Shown here: in pieces, positions 1 through 9,631 of the stretch
How positions within the stretch are numbered: the first letter of the stretch is position 1
Layout: each line of letters starts with the position of its first letter
Origin: Mariniflexile sp. TRM1-10
GTDB lineage: Bacteria; Bacteroidota; Bacteroidia; Flavobacteriales; Flavobacteriaceae
DNA length: 64,000 bases
Assembly: GCF_003425985.1 (NCBI RefSeq)
Contig: NZ_CP022985.1
Coordinates: 2,083,501 to 2,147,500, forward strand
Reading direction: 5' to 3'
Notes under the pieces: model-generated
Seen by the model: only the letters and a program-made list of their open reading frames with translations
Database searches by the model: none
What the model was told of the DNA's origin: nothing
Program-made: the position numbers and the translations under genes

Positions 1-1098
1 TTTTAAAGCGATTAATTTGCCATTGGCGTCTTTTATAAACTCTTTGGTATTTATTAACCAGTTACGTTCAACACCTTCCTCGTGCGATGACGATGTCTTT
101 AACTGTAATGGCCAAAAAGGCCATGGAGTTGTAGGTGAACGGTGCCCTGGGGGTTTTGGCATGATTTCAAAATTCACTACCGATTTAGCCCCTTGACGGT
201 TTGATGTTCCAACACAATCTGATCCTGTATCTCCACCACCAATTACTATGACATGCTTATCGGTTGCCAAAACTTGGTCTTTAACTTCTTTGCCAAATAA
301 TACTTTGGTTTGTTGGGTTAAGAAATCCATAGCTTGTACCACACCATCTGCATCAGATCCAGGTGTAGGTAAGCTTCTTCTTTCGGTAGCGCCACCACAA
401 AGCACTACAGCATCAAAGTTCTTTAATTCTTCAACATCATAATTTACACCAACATTCACATTGGTTTTAAAAGTAATGCCTTCGGCTTCTAAAATGGCAA
501 TTCTACGGTCTATGATACCTTTTTCCATTTTAAAATTAGGAATGCCGTAGCGTAATAAACCACCAACTTCATCATCTCTTTCAAAAACAGTTACAGTATG
601 TCCTGCTCTGTTTAATTGTTGTGCAGCTGCTAAACCAGCAGGACCAGAGCCTACTATAGCAGCGGTTTTGCCCGTTCTTGTTTTTGGCGGTTGTGGTTTT
701 ATCCAACCTTCTTTAAAAGCACGCTCTACGATTTGTTTTTCAATGTTTTCAATTGATACGGGATCTTCAATAATGCCTAACACACATGACTTTTCACAGG
801 GTGCAGGACATAAACGTCCTGTAAACTCTGGGAAATTATTGGTTGCATGCAATAACCAAGAGGCTTTCTGCCATTCACCTTGATATACCATGTGGTTAAA
901 ATCCGGTATTAAATTACCAAGTGGGCAACCACTGTGGCAAAAAGGAATGCCGCAATCCATACAGCGTGATCCCTGTTTTGACATTTCCGTATCACTTAAA
1001 GGAATGGTAAATTCTTTATAATGTTTTAAACGCTCTTTTACGGGCGCATTGCTTTCATCTTGTCTTTCAAATTCTTTAAATCCTGTTACTTTTCCCAT
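1..1098 (-). CDS. gltD: Glutamate synthase small subunit, 3'-truncated by window edge
   Basis: This is the beta subunit of NADPH-dependent glutamate synthase (GOGAT). It passes electrons from NADPH through FAD and Fe-S clusters to the GltB subunit. The N-terminal half shows the Cys-rich Fe-S motifs CMDCGIPFCHSGCP and LCPAPCEKSC, then the FAD-binding motif GSGPAGLAAA and, later, a second nucleotide-binding stretch VIGGGDTGSDC. The ATG at 1098 gives the family-typical start MGKVTGFKEFER. The gene follows gltB with a 4-nt gap, so the two are one transcript. Its 3' end lies outside the window, so only about 366 of the roughly 480-490 codons usual for the family are visible. Confidence 0.95.
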   Translation of the reverse strand, partial: MGKVTGFKEFERQDESNAPVKERLKHYKEFTIPLSDTEMSKQGSRCMDCGIPFCHSGCPLGNLIPDFNHMVYQGEWQKASWLLHATNNFPEFTGRLCPAPCEKSCVLGIIEDPVSIENIEKQIVERAFKEGWIKPQPPKTRTGKTAAIVGSGPAGLAAAQQLNRAGHTVTVFERDDEVGGLLRYGIPNFKMEKGIIDRRIAILEAEGITFKTNVNVGVNYDVEELKNFDAVVLCGGATERRSLPTPGSDADGVVQAMDFLTQQTKVLFGKEVKDQVLATDKHVIVIGGGDTGSDCVGTSNRQGAKSVVNFEIMPKPPGHRSPTTPWPFWPLQLKTSSSHEEGVERNWLINTKEFIKDANGKLIALK

Positions 1099-1102
1099 GA
1101 CA

Positions 1103-4100
1103 TTATGCTATTGTTAGTTCTTCTACCATTTGTTCTTCTGTCTCTAAACGTTTTAATGCACGTTTGTATTCGGTAGGCATCACTTTTACAAAGTTCTTTA
1201 AACTAGTTTCCCAGTTTGCTAATAATTTTTTACCTTGGTTACTGTTTGTGTGTCGAACATGGTTTTCAATTAATGCCTTTAAATTTTGGGCATCTTCATT
1301 TAAAACTTGTTCAAATTCTATGGATTGGGTATTACACAAACCGTTTGTGAATTTATCTTCGGGGTCGTAAACATACGCAATACCACCACTCATACCAGCA
1401 GCGAAGTTTCTACCTGTTTTACCAAGAACAACTACTTTTCCTCCAGTCATATACTCACAACCATGATCTCCAACACCTTCTACAACAGCAATGGCTCCAG
1501 AGTTCCTAACAGCAAAACGTTCACCGGCAATTCCGTTGATATATGCTTCACCTTGAATAGCTCCGAATAAACAAACATTACCAACAATGATGTTGTTTTC
1601 TGCAATGAAATCGGCTTTTACAGGTTTTTTAACTATTAATTTGGCACCAGATAATCCTTTGCCTAAGTAATCGTTGGTGTTTCCTTCAACTGTAAATGTT
1701 AAACCATTAGCACCAAAAGCTCCAAAACTTTGACCAGCTGATCCTGTAAAGTTTATATTAAGGGTGTCTTCCGGTAAGCCTAAATGACCATAGATTTTTG
1801 AAATTTCATTACTAACGATAGCTCCAACAGTACGATCGGTATTGTGAATTGGATATGCTAAAGTCATTTTTTCTTTTCTATATAAGGCTCTGTGAGAATC
1901 TTTTAATATTTTAAAATCAAGAACGCCATCTAAATTATGATCTTGTTTTTCGGTATTCTTAACAGTCATTAATTTATAAGCCTCTGGACGGTGTAAAATG
2001 GCCGATAAATCCAACCCTTTTGCTTTATAGTGGGTAATTGCTTTGTTGGCGTTAATTTTATGGGTTTGACCAACCATTTCAGCTAAGGTTCTAAACCCTA
2101 ATTGTGCCATAATACCTCTTAATTCTTCAGCAATATAGTAGAAGAAATTAATAACGTGTTCTGGCGTGCCTTTAAAGTTTTTACGTAACTCTTTATCTTG
2201 GGTTGCAATACCAACTGGACAGGTGTTTAAGTGACACTTACGCATCATAATACAACCTGAAGCAACAAGAGGAGCTGTAGCAAAACCAAATTCTTCTGCC
2301 CCTAATAAAGCAGCGATGGCAACATCTCTACCGGTTTTTAATTGACCATCACATTCCACAACAATTCTACTTCTTAAGTTATTTAAAACTAAAGTCTGTT
2401 GCGCTTCGGCTAGACCAAGTTCCCAAGGTAAACCGGCATGTTTTAATGATGTTAACGGAGAAGCTCCTGTACCACCATCATAACCAGCAATAAGTACCAC
2501 ATCGGCTTTTGCTTTTGCAACACCAGCAGCAATGGTACCCACACCAACTTCTGAAACTAATTTAACATTGATTCTAGCTTCACGATTGGCATTTTTTAAG
2601 TCGAAAATTAATTGTGCTAAATCTTCAATAGAGTAAATATCGTGATGCGGTGGCGGTGAAATCAATCCAACAAAAGGTGTTGAATTTCGCGCCGCAGCAA
2701 TCCATGGTAATACTTTTTCGCCAGGTAATTGCCCACCTTCACCAGGTTTTGCCCCCTGAGCCATTTTAATTTGAATTTCCTTCGCATTGGTTAAGTAATG
2801 GGATGTGACACCAAAACGACCCGATGCTACTTGCTTAATAGCCGAGTTACGACTATCACCATTTAAATCTGGATGGAAACGTTTTCTATCTTCACCACCT
2901 TCACCAGAATTGGATTTACCACCGATACGGTTCATGGCAATGGCTAGGTTTTCGTGTGCTTCTCTAGAGATAGACCCGTAAGACATAGCACCTGTTTTGA
3001 AACGTTTTACGATTTCGGTCCAAGGTTCTACTTCGTCTAATGGAATGGGGTCAAGCTTATCAAATTCGAACAAACCACGAATGGTCATTAAATTTTCAGA
3101 CTGTTCGTTTATGGCTTTGGCGTACACATCGTAACTTGCTTGGTCGCTTAACCTAACCGCCTGTTGTAATTTAGCTATGGTGGTTGGATTAAACATGTGA
3201 CGTTCACCATTACGTCTCCATCTGTAATCGCCACCAATATTTAATCCTAAACGTTTGTCTATTAAATTATCTGGATAGGCATATTTGTATCGTTCGTTAA
3301 TTTCCTTTTCAATTTCATATAGACCTATACCTTCAATTCTTGAAGCTGTATAAGGGAAATATTTTTCAACAAATGCAGAATTGAAACCAACTATTTCGAA
3401 AATTTGGGAACCTCTGTACGAATGTAGTGTAGAGATTCCAATTTTATTCATAATTTTCAAGATGCCGGAGCCAATAGCTTTATTGAAGTTATTAACCGCT
3501 TTTTCTTCATCCATACCGGTAATGAAACCTTCTTTTACTTGCGAACGGATAATTTCGTTTACCATATAAGGATTGATCGCACTTGCTCCATAACCAAATA
3601 AGGTAGCAAAATGATGCGGTTCGCGAGGTTCTGCCGATTCGATAATGATATCGAAATAAGAACGCTTGCGTAAACGGTTCATTTGATGGTTTACATAAGA
3701 ACAAGCCAACAACGCAGGAATTGGTGCAAAATCTTTATTAACACCTCTATCAGATAATATGATGATGTTTACACCTTTATCAATGGCTTTGGAAACTTGA
3801 GTAATCATGTTTTCTAAAGCATCCTCTAAACCATTAAGTCCTTGAGATTTCGGATATAAAATATGGATAGTTTCTGCTCTAAAACTTTCAATTTGTATGG
3901 TTCTGATTTTTTCTAAATCGGCGTTGGAAATGACAGGGTTTTGGATTCTTAGTTTTCTGCACTGTCTTTCTGTAATGCTGAAAATGTTTCTATCTTTTCC
4001 AAGATTTAAACTAATATCGGTTACAATTTCTTCGCGAATACCATCTAAAGGTGGATTGGTAACTTGTGCGAACAATTGTTTGAAATAATTTGAAATTAGT

Positions 4101-5617
4101 TGAGGTCTATCCGATAATACAGCTAAAGGTGTATCGGTACCCATAGAGCCTAAAGCTTCTTTACCGGCAACAGCCATAGGTGTGATAACTTCCTGAATAT
4201 CCTCAAACGTATAATTAAATAAACGTTGTCTTGTTTTAATATCGATGGTTTCTATCGGACAGGTTTCGTTGGTGTAAGGCACATCCTTTAAATGTAAACG
4301 TGTCTGGTCTAACCATTTTTTATAAGGTCTTTCAGTAACAATTTTACTTTTAATTTCTTCATCTTCAATGATGCGTCCTTCATTCATGTCTACCAAGAAC
4401 ATTTTTCCTGGTTCCAATCTACCGTGTCTTTCTACATCTTCAGGAGCAATATCTACTACCCCAATTTCAGATGCCATGATTAATTTGCCGCTTTTGGTTA
4501 TGGTATATCTAGAAGGTCTTAGTCCATTTCTATCTAGTAAAGCACCAATATAATCACCATCAGTAAAAGGTACAGAAGCAGGACCATCCCAAGCTTCCAT
4601 AATGCACGCATTGTATTCGTAAAATGCTTTGCGCTCTTCAGACATGGTTTTGTGTTTTTCCCAAGCTTCCGGAATCATCATCATCATAATTTCTGGAAGC
4701 GACCTATCGGTATGTGTTAACAATTCAACCACCATATCCATAGAGGCAGAATCCGATTTGCCTGGTAATATAATGGGGAATAATTTTTCTATTTGAGGTC
4801 CGAAAACGTCACTTTTCATAATTTCTTCGCGAACACGCATTCTGCTTACGTTACCACGAAGGGTGTTAATCTCTCCATTTTGACACATAAAACGGAACGG
4901 TTGTGCCAGTTCCCAAGTAGGCATGGTATTGGTAGAGAAACGTTGGTGTACCAACGCTAAACGGGTTACCAAATCTTTTTGTTGTAAATCGGTATAATAT
5001 GGCCCAATATCCTCCGGCATAATAATACCTTTATAAATAAGGGTTGTAGTAGATAAGCTTGGCACATAAAAATACCCACTTTCAGAGATTTTAGACTCTC
5101 TAATAGTATGCTCTGTAATTTTACGGGCAGCATATAATTTAGCTTTAAAAACAGCTTCGGTGATAGCTTCTGTTTTTCCAATAAAAACTTGTTCAATATT
5201 AGGCTCTGAAGCTAGTGCAATTTCTCCTAAATTAGAAGAATCCACAGGCACTTGTCGCCATCCTAATATAGAAAGTCCTTGTTCTTTTATTTCTTTTTCA
5301 AAAGTGTTTTTACAAAATTGATATTGGTTAGGTACTTTAGGTAAAAATACCATACCTACGGCGTACTCCCTTTGTTCAGGGATATCAAAACTACACACGC
5401 GTTTAAAATAATCGTGAGGAATATCAATTAACAAACCGGCGCCATCACCAGTTTTCCCATCCGCACTTACACCACCACGGTGCTCTAACTTTACTAGAAT
5501 TTCTAACGCATCATGGATAATTTGATTTGTCTTCTCTCCTTTAAGATTACAAATAAAACCTGCACCACAGTTTTCGTGTTCAAATTCAGGTAAATACATT
5601 CCTTGTTTCTTCAGCAT
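1103..5617 (-). CDS. gltB: Glutamate synthase large subunit
   Basis: The alpha subunit of GOGAT hydrolyses glutamine and transfers the ammonia to 2-oxoglutarate, giving two glutamates. It has 1504 residues, the full family length. The open frame extends to a TTG at 5626, but the first ATG at 5617 is preferred because it places the catalytic N-terminal Cys (NCGAGF, Cys17) behind a short propeptide. Domains in order are: class-II amidotransferase (about 17-430), central domain, FMN/2-oxoglutarate barrel (about 850-1200), and C-terminal GXGXG helix. The 3Fe-4S ligands are the motif [17 protein letters not shown] near residue 1120. It is the first gene of gltBD and diverges from the porin-P-II-amt cluster. 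Confidence 0.97.
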   Translation of the reverse strand: MLKKQGMYLPEFEHENCGAGFICNLKGEKTNQIIHDALEILVKLEHRGGVSADGKTGDGAGLLIDIPHDYFKRVCSFDIPEQREYAVGMVFLPKVPNQYQFCKNTFEKEIKEQGLSILGWRQVPVDSSNLGEIALASEPNIEQVFIGKTEAITEAVFKAKLYAARKITEHTIRESKISESGYFYVPSLSTTTLIYKGIIMPEDIGPYYTDLQQKDLVTRLALVHQRFSTNTMPTWELAQPFRFMCQNGEINTLRGNVSRMRVREEIMKSDVFGPQIEKLFPIILPGKSDSASMDMVVELLTHTDRSLPEIMMMMIPEAWEKHKTMSEERKAFYEYNACIMEAWDGPASVPFTDGDYIGALLDRNGLRPSRYTITKSGKLIMASEIGVVDIAPEDVERHGRLEPGKMFLVDMNEGRIIEDEEIKSKIVTERPYKKWLDQTRLHLKDVPYTNETCPIETIDIKTRQRLFNYTFEDIQEVITPMAVAGKEALGSMGTDTPLAVLSDRPQLISNYFKQLFAQVTNPPLDGIREEIVTDISLNLGKDRNIFSITERQCRKLRIQNPVISNADLEKIRTIQIESFRAETIHILYPKSQGLNGLEDALENMITQVSKAIDKGVNIIILSDRGVNKDFAPIPALLACSYVNHQMNRLRKRSYFDIIIESAEPREPHHFATLFGYGASAINPYMVNEIIRSQVKEGFITGMDEEKAVNNFNKAIGSGILKIMNKIGISTLHSYRGSQIFEIVGFNSAFVEKYFPYTASRIEGIGLYEIEKEINERYKYAYPDNLIDKRLGLNIGGDYRWRRNGERHMFNPTTIAKLQQAVRLSDQASYDVYAKAINEQSENLMTIRGLFEFDKLDPIPLDEVEPWTEIVKRFKTGAMSYGSISREAHENLAIAMNRIGGKSNSGEGGEDRKRFHPDLNGDSRNSAIKQVASGRFGVTSHYLTNAKEIQIKMAQGAKPGEGGQLPGEKVLPWIAAARNSTPFVGLISPPPHHDIYSIEDLAQLIFDLKNANREARINVKLVSEVGVGTIAAGVAKAKADVVLIAGYDGGTGASPLTSLKHAGLPWELGLAEAQQTLVLNNLRSRIVVECDGQLKTGRDVAIAALLGAEEFGFATAPLVASGCIMMRKCHLNTCPVGIATQDKELRKNFKGTPEHVINFFYYIAEELRGIMAQLGFRTLAEMVGQTHKINANKAITHYKAKGLDLSAILHRPEAYKLMTVKNTEKQDHNLDGVLDFKILKDSHRALYRKEKMTLAYPIHNTDRTVGAIVSNEISKIYGHLGLPEDTLNINFTGSAGQSFGAFGANGLTFTVEGNTNDYLGKGLSGAKLIVKKPVKADFIAENNIIVGNVCLFGAIQGEAYINGIAGERFAVRNSGAIAVVEGVGDHGCEYMTGGKVVVLGKTGRNFAAGMSGGIAYVYDPEDKFTNGLCNTQSIEFEQVLNEDAQNLKALIENHVRHTNSNQGKKLLANWETSLKNFVKVMPTEYKRALKRLETEEQMVEELTIA

Positions 5618-6084
5618 AATCAACAAATATTGGTTTAAAAACTTGAGTTGAAATGCTAAGATATGACCTTGTTTTTGAATAACAATAGAGAGGAATTCAT
5701 TATTTCGATTTTAGAAGTGAAGTTTGGCTAAAAATAATTATATGTTAATAATAAAGTGATTTTTTATTAAATATTCAACACCTAAATTATTCTAGAATAA
5801 ATTAAGGATTACTGAAATTATGATAATAATTATTCACATTAATGAAAATAAAATCACTAAAAATTAGAAAATACTGACGATAATTCAATTAAACTGTTTA
5901 GTAAAAAATCAAAAAATCAAAAAAAAATACAAAACACCCTTTAAAAAGTAGGGTAAAAAATGAAATATTCATAAAAATACGTAGAACACCCCTCATTTTT
6001 ATGGGGGTTAAGTTTTTTTAATTTAGTTTTACGACATTCTTAAGGAACAAACCAAAATTAATAAACTTAAAAACTCAAAACATT
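5618..6084. promoter_or_regulatory. Divergent intergenic region gltB / porin with two inverted-repeat sites
   Basis: This 467-bp AT-rich spacer has no coding potential and must hold the promoters of gltBD (minus) and of the porin (plus). Two similar inverted repeats lie about 52 bp apart: ACCCT...AGGGT at 5936-5954 and ACCCC...GGGGT at 5988-6008, each preceded by an AC that gives a shared ACACCC motif. A TAGTTTTA stretch at 6025-6032 is close to the flavobacterial -7 consensus, about 50 nt before the porin start. That these sites bind a nitrogen regulator is inference from position only. Confidence 0.4.
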
Positions 6085-7092
6085 ATGAAAAAATTAATTA
6101 CCCTTTCAATGCTTTTTATGGGAACGGCGTTATTTGCACAAGAAGAGGCACCTGCGAAAAAAGTATCAATTAGTGGAACAGTTGATGCGTATTATAAAAC
6201 TAATTTAACATCTACGGATGTAGGTTCGCAATCCTTCGGAACTTCTTTTGCGGATGAAACTGGTTTTGCTTTAGGTATGGCAAACATCATAGCTTCTTAT
6301 GAAGGCGAAAAAACAGGAGCTGTTGCTGACCTAGCTTTTGGACCTAGAGCTTTACAGGCTGCGGGTACTGATGCGGGTATTTTTGTTAATCAATTATATG
6401 CATACTGGAATGTGTCAGAGAGCACTAAATTAACTTTAGGTAGATTTAACACATACTTAGGGTATGAAGTTATTTCTCCTGCAGCAAATTTTAACTACAG
6501 TACTTCTTATTTATTTTCAAATGGTCCGTTTTCGCATGTTGGTTTGAAAGCAGATTTTTCTCTCTCTGAAGATTTTAGCTTAATGCTTGCTGTAATGAAC
6601 GTTACAGATGAAAACTTTAACGGAACTAGTAGTTCAGTGCCTGGAGCATATTCTTTAGGGGCTCAATTGGGATATTCAGGTCAGTTTTTAAATCTATACT
6701 ATGACAATAAAGCAAAATTAGGATTTGAAATCGATTATACAGGTGGTTTTGATTTAACTGATTCTTTCTTCTTAGGTATTAATGCTGCTTATGCTGATAA
6801 TGAAGGAGAAGGTTTTATGGGTGCTGCTTTATATCCTCAATTCGCAATGTCTGATAGCTTTTCATTAGGGTTAAGAGGTGAATATTTTGATTGGATGAGT
6901 GATGTAGATGCTGCAACAGATGATCAAGATGTTCTTGCATTAACATTAACAGGAAGCTACACTATTGAGAATTTAATTATCAAGCCAGAGCTTAGACTGG
7001 ATTCAAACAGTCAAGAAGTGTATTTTGATAACGACTTAGCCGCTACAAAAAGCTTAGCAGCATTTACATTAGCAGCTATATACTCTTTCTAA
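6085..7092 (+). CDS. Outer-membrane beta-barrel porin of the ammonium/P-II cluster
   Basis: This 335-residue protein has a clear Sec signal peptide (MKKLITLSMLFMGTALFAQ) and a body of alternating aromatic/Gly-rich beta strands. It ends in a terminal aromatic (IYSF), as in outer-membrane beta-barrels. The sequence fits the Bacteroidetes family usually annotated as porin or putative beta-barrel porin-2 (BBP2-like). It sits directly upstream of P-II and the ammonium transporter, so it probably lets ammonium or small nitrogen compounds across the outer membrane; the substrate is inference. A hairpin terminator at 7125-7167 separates it from the P-II gene. Confidence 0.8.
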   Translation: MKKLITLSMLFMGTALFAQEEAPAKKVSISGTVDAYYKTNLTSTDVGSQSFGTSFADETGFALGMANIIASYEGEKTGAVADLAFGPRALQAAGTDAGIFVNQLYAYWNVSESTKLTLGRFNTYLGYEVISPAANFNYSTSYLFSNGPFSHVGLKADFSLSEDFSLMLAVMNVTDENFNGTSSSVPGAYSLGAQLGYSGQFLNLYYDNKAKLGFEIDYTGGFDLTDSFFLGINAAYADNEGEGFMGAALYPQFAMSDSFSLGLRGEYFDWMSDVDAATDDQDVLALTLTGSYTIENLIIKPELRLDSNSQEVYFDNDLAATKSLAAFTLAAIYSF

Positions 7093-7124
7093 AAAAAGTA
7101 TAAAAAATCAACCAATATAAAAGG

Positions 7125-7167
7125 AAAATAAAGCAATTGCTCGATAAACCTAAATTGCTTTATTTTT
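7125..7167 (+). terminator. Hairpin terminator after porin
   Basis: A perfect stem of about 14 bp (AAAATAAAGCAATT paired with AATTGCTTTATTTT) is followed by a T-rich tail. It lies between the porin stop and the P-II start, so P-II-amt expression may depend on partial read-through or on its own promoter. Confidence 0.7.
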
Positions 7168-7207
7168 CTTTAACTAACCTTTAAAACTTATAAACAATAA
7201 TGACATT

Positions 7208-7546
7208 ATGAAAAAAATTGAAGCAATTATTAGAAAATCCAAATATCGTGTCGTAAAGGAAGCTTTGCACGAAATTGGCGTAAATTTTTTCTCGTACTGG
7301 GATGTTACGGGTATAGGGAATGAGAAAGAAGGGCATGTGTACCGTGGTGTAACCTATAGTACAAGCGATATTCAACGCAGATATTTGTCTATTGTAGTCA
7401 ATGATGATTTTGAAGAAGCTACAATACAAGCAATTCTTCGTTCTGCAGGAACAGGTGAAGTTGGAGATGGTAAAATCTTTGTGTCTGATATCAAAGAATG
7501 TTACAGAATAAGAACTGGAGAAAAAGGTGGAGACACTTTAAAATAA
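7208..7546 (+). CDS. glnK: P-II nitrogen regulatory protein (copy 1)
   Basis: This 112-residue P-II family signal protein binds ATP/ADP and 2-oxoglutarate and controls the adjacent ammonium channel, in other bacteria by inserting its T-loop into the channel. Visible family marks are the MKKIEAIIRKSK start, the T-loop segment YRGVTYSTSD (Tyr50 aligns with the uridylylated Tyr51 of E. coli GlnB), the B-loop GTGEVGDGKIF and the C-loop RIRTGEKGG. It lies 23 bp upstream of amt. A near-identical second copy lies just after amt. Whether Tyr50 is modified cannot be told from sequence. Confidence 0.95.
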   Translation: MKKIEAIIRKSKYRVVKEALHEIGVNFFSYWDVTGIGNEKEGHVYRGVTYSTSDIQRRYLSIVVNDDFEEATIQAILRSAGTGEVGDGKIFVSDIKECYRIRTGEKGGDTLK

Positions 7547-7569
7547 TAATCATCTAATAAAACAATATT

Positions 7570-8802
7570 ATGGAATTACTTACAACAAATAATGTATGGA
7601 TGATGATCTGTACAGCACTTGTATTTTTTATGCACCTTGGTTTTTCATTTTTAGAAATTGGATTAACGAGACAAAAAAACACAATAAACATTTTATTTAA
7701 AAATATTTTTATCATTACCATAGGATTGCTGCTTTACTGCCTTGTAGGATTCAATCTTATGTACCCAGGAGAGTTTAACGGATTTTTAGGGTTTTCAGGT
7801 TTTGGATTAAGTTCACCATTAACAGCTGAAGGCGCTTTGGATTTAACATATAACGAAGGTTATACGTATTGGACAGATTTCTTGTTCCAAGGTATGTTTG
7901 CCGCTACTGCAGCTACCATCGTTTCTGGTGCAGTTGCAGAGCGTATTAAAATTGTACCATTCATGATCTTTACAGTAATATATGTTGGCTTAGTTTACCC
8001 AATTGCTGGATCTTGGAAATGGGGAGGTGGATTTTTACAAACATTAGAAACACCATTTTACGATTTTGCAGGTTCTACCTTAGTGCACTCTGTAGGAGGA
8101 TGGGCAGCCGTTGTTGCTGTTTGTTTATTAGGCCCACGTATTGGTAAGATTAAAGAAGGAAAGCCTCAAGCAATTCCTGGTCATAATTTACCATTGGCGA
8201 CTGGTGGTGTTTTAATTTTATGGTTAGGATGGTTCGGATTTAATGGTGGTTCTGTACTTTCTGCAGACCCAGGATTAACATCATTAACGCTTGTAACAAC
8301 TTGTTTAGCAGCTGCGGCTGGTGGTGTTGTAGCGATGTTAGTATCTACAGCTATGTACAAAAACTTAGATTTAACCATGTTCTTAAATGGTATCTTAGGT
8401 GGCTTAGTAGGTATTACTGCTGGTGCAGACCAAATGAGCCCTACCGATGCTATTTTAATTGGTTCTATAGCAGGAGCTTTAATTGTTTTTGCTGTGGCGT
8501 TTATTGACAGATTAAAATTAGATGATCCTGTTGGTGCTATTGCTGTTCACTTAGTATGTGGTATTTGGGGAACATTGGCAGTAGGTATTTTTGGAAACTT
8601 GGCCGGTTTAGACCAATTTGTTAGCCAATTAATAGGTGTGGGGTCTTATGCTGTATTCTGTTTAGCAACGGCATTCATCATTATTTTTGCACTTAAGAAA
8701 ACCGTAGGAATCCGCGTTTCTGAAAAAGAAGAATTAGAAGGGTTGGATGCACACGAACATGGTATGGATGCTTATCCAGACTTTAGATTGAATGAGCATT
8801 AA
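7570..8802 (+). CDS. amt: Ammonium transporter (Amt family)
   Basis: This 410-residue inner-membrane channel for ammonium/ammonia has eleven or so hydrophobic segments. The conserved pore twin histidines are seen as H173 in DFAGSTLVHSVGG and H327 in VHLVCGIWG, and the substrate-recruiting Asp is D165. The HLVCGIWG form is the one seen in many Bacteroidetes and cyanobacterial Amt proteins. It is flanked on both sides by P-II genes and is followed by a strong terminator at 8833-8867. The short cytoplasmic C-terminal tail (EELEGLDAHEHG) is the usual P-II contact region. Confidence 0.97.
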   Translation: MELLTTNNVWMMICTALVFFMHLGFSFLEIGLTRQKNTINILFKNIFIITIGLLLYCLVGFNLMYPGEFNGFLGFSGFGLSSPLTAEGALDLTYNEGYTYWTDFLFQGMFAATAATIVSGAVAERIKIVPFMIFTVIYVGLVYPIAGSWKWGGGFLQTLETPFYDFAGSTLVHSVGGWAAVVAVCLLGPRIGKIKEGKPQAIPGHNLPLATGGVLILWLGWFGFNGGSVLSADPGLTSLTLVTTCLAAAAGGVVAMLVSTAMYKNLDLTMFLNGILGGLVGITAGADQMSPTDAILIGSIAGALIVFAVAFIDRLKLDDPVGAIAVHLVCGIWGTLAVGIFGNLAGLDQFVSQLIGVGSYAVFCLATAFIIIFALKKTVGIRVSEKEELEGLDAHEHGMDAYPDFRLNEH

Positions 8803-8832
8803 TCTATAGGTTTTAAATATAAACTGAAAAAG

Positions 8833-8867
8833 AGAGGTTTTGTCATGTGGCAAAGCCTCTTTTTTTT
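8833..8867 (+). terminator. Rho-independent terminator after amt
   Basis: A 10-bp stem AGAGGTTTTG / CAAAGCCTCT (one G-U pair) with an 8-nt loop is followed by seven T. It ends the porin/P-II/amt transcript 30 nt after the amt stop. Confidence 0.85.
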
Positions 8868-9126
8868 AGAACTCGCCTCGACTTTTTTAATTGAAGCGAA
8901 GAAATATCCTTTGCGTATGTTGGATCGTTCACCAAAATAACCTACGGGAGTATTTTATACGCTCCGTCCTGTTCCAGATTTTAGCTTTCTCTGGCTATGA
9001 ACCTCAAGATGCCTTCGTCTGACGAAAAAATACACGATAGAATATTCTAAAAACAAAATTTGGACAGTCTCTAAAGATATTGTCAATATTTCCTTAAATT
9101 TGAAATAAACACTAAATGGAGTTATT
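8868..9126. other. Spacer between amt and second P-II gene
   Basis: About 260 bp without coding potential. It is less AT-rich than other spacers, and it begins AGAACTCGCCTCGACTTTTTT, resembling the left arm of the palindromic repeat at 11240. It probably contains a degenerate repeat copy and the promoter of the second P-II gene, but I find no clear TAnnTTTG box. Confidence 0.3.
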
Positions 9127-9465
9127 ATGAAGAAAATTGAAGCAATTATTAGGAAATCGAAATATAGCGTAGTAAAAGAAGCTTTGCATGAAGTTGGCGT
9201 AAATTTTTTCTCGTACTGGGATGTTACGGGTATTGGAAACGAAAAAGAAGGGCATGTGTACCGTGGGGTAACCTATAGTACAAGTGATATTCAACGTAGG
9301 TATTTGTCTATTGTGGTCAATGATGATTTTGAAGAAGTGACTATACAAGTAATTCTTCGTTCTGCAGGTACAGGTGAAGTTGGAGATGGTAAAATCTTTG
9401 TATCCGATGTTAAGGAATGCTACAGAATAAGAACTGGAGAAAAAGGTGGGGATACATTAAGATAA
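9127..9465 (+). CDS. glnB: P-II nitrogen regulatory protein (copy 2)
   Basis: A second 112-residue P-II protein, differing from copy 1 at only about seven positions (for example R14S, I23V, A72V, A76V, I94V and the last residue K to R). All T-, B- and C-loop motifs (YRGVTYSTSD, GDGKIF, RIRTGEKGG) are intact, so it should be functional. The DNA is also very similar, which points to a recent tandem duplication around amt. It has its own upstream spacer after the amt terminator, so it may be expressed separately from copy 1. It is followed by a hairpin at 9470-9505. Confidence 0.93.
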   Translation: MKKIEAIIRKSKYSVVKEALHEVGVNFFSYWDVTGIGNEKEGHVYRGVTYSTSDIQRRYLSIVVNDDFEEVTIQVILRSAGTGEVGDGKIFVSDVKECYRIRTGEKGGDTLR

Positions 9466-9469
9466 CTCT

Positions 9470-9505
9470 ATAGAACTACTAATAAAGAAATAAACGTAGT
9501 TCTAT
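9470..9505 (+). terminator. Hairpin after second P-II gene
   Basis: A perfect 10-bp stem ATAGAACTAC / GTAGTTCTAT with a 16-nt loop begins a few nt after the stop and is followed by TTATT. The weak T-tract lowers confidence that it terminates efficiently. Confidence 0.55.
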
Positions 9506-9631
9506 TTATTAATAGGCATATTCATAATAATATAAACTATTGTTTTTCAATAAAATAGGTATTATATTAGAAGGAACAAACCCCGAAATTGCTCCAAACG
9601 GGCCAAAAACGGGGTTTTCTTTTAAAGTGTG

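Noticed and set aside
3507..3704. ORFs inside gltB, nrdA, pst genes, dxs and other long genes on other frames
   Set aside because: These are shadow frames of strongly supported genes and show no independent similarity.
5988..6008. Intrinsic terminator between gltB and porin
   Set aside because: No gene reads into it from either side; a regulatory inverted repeat is more likely.
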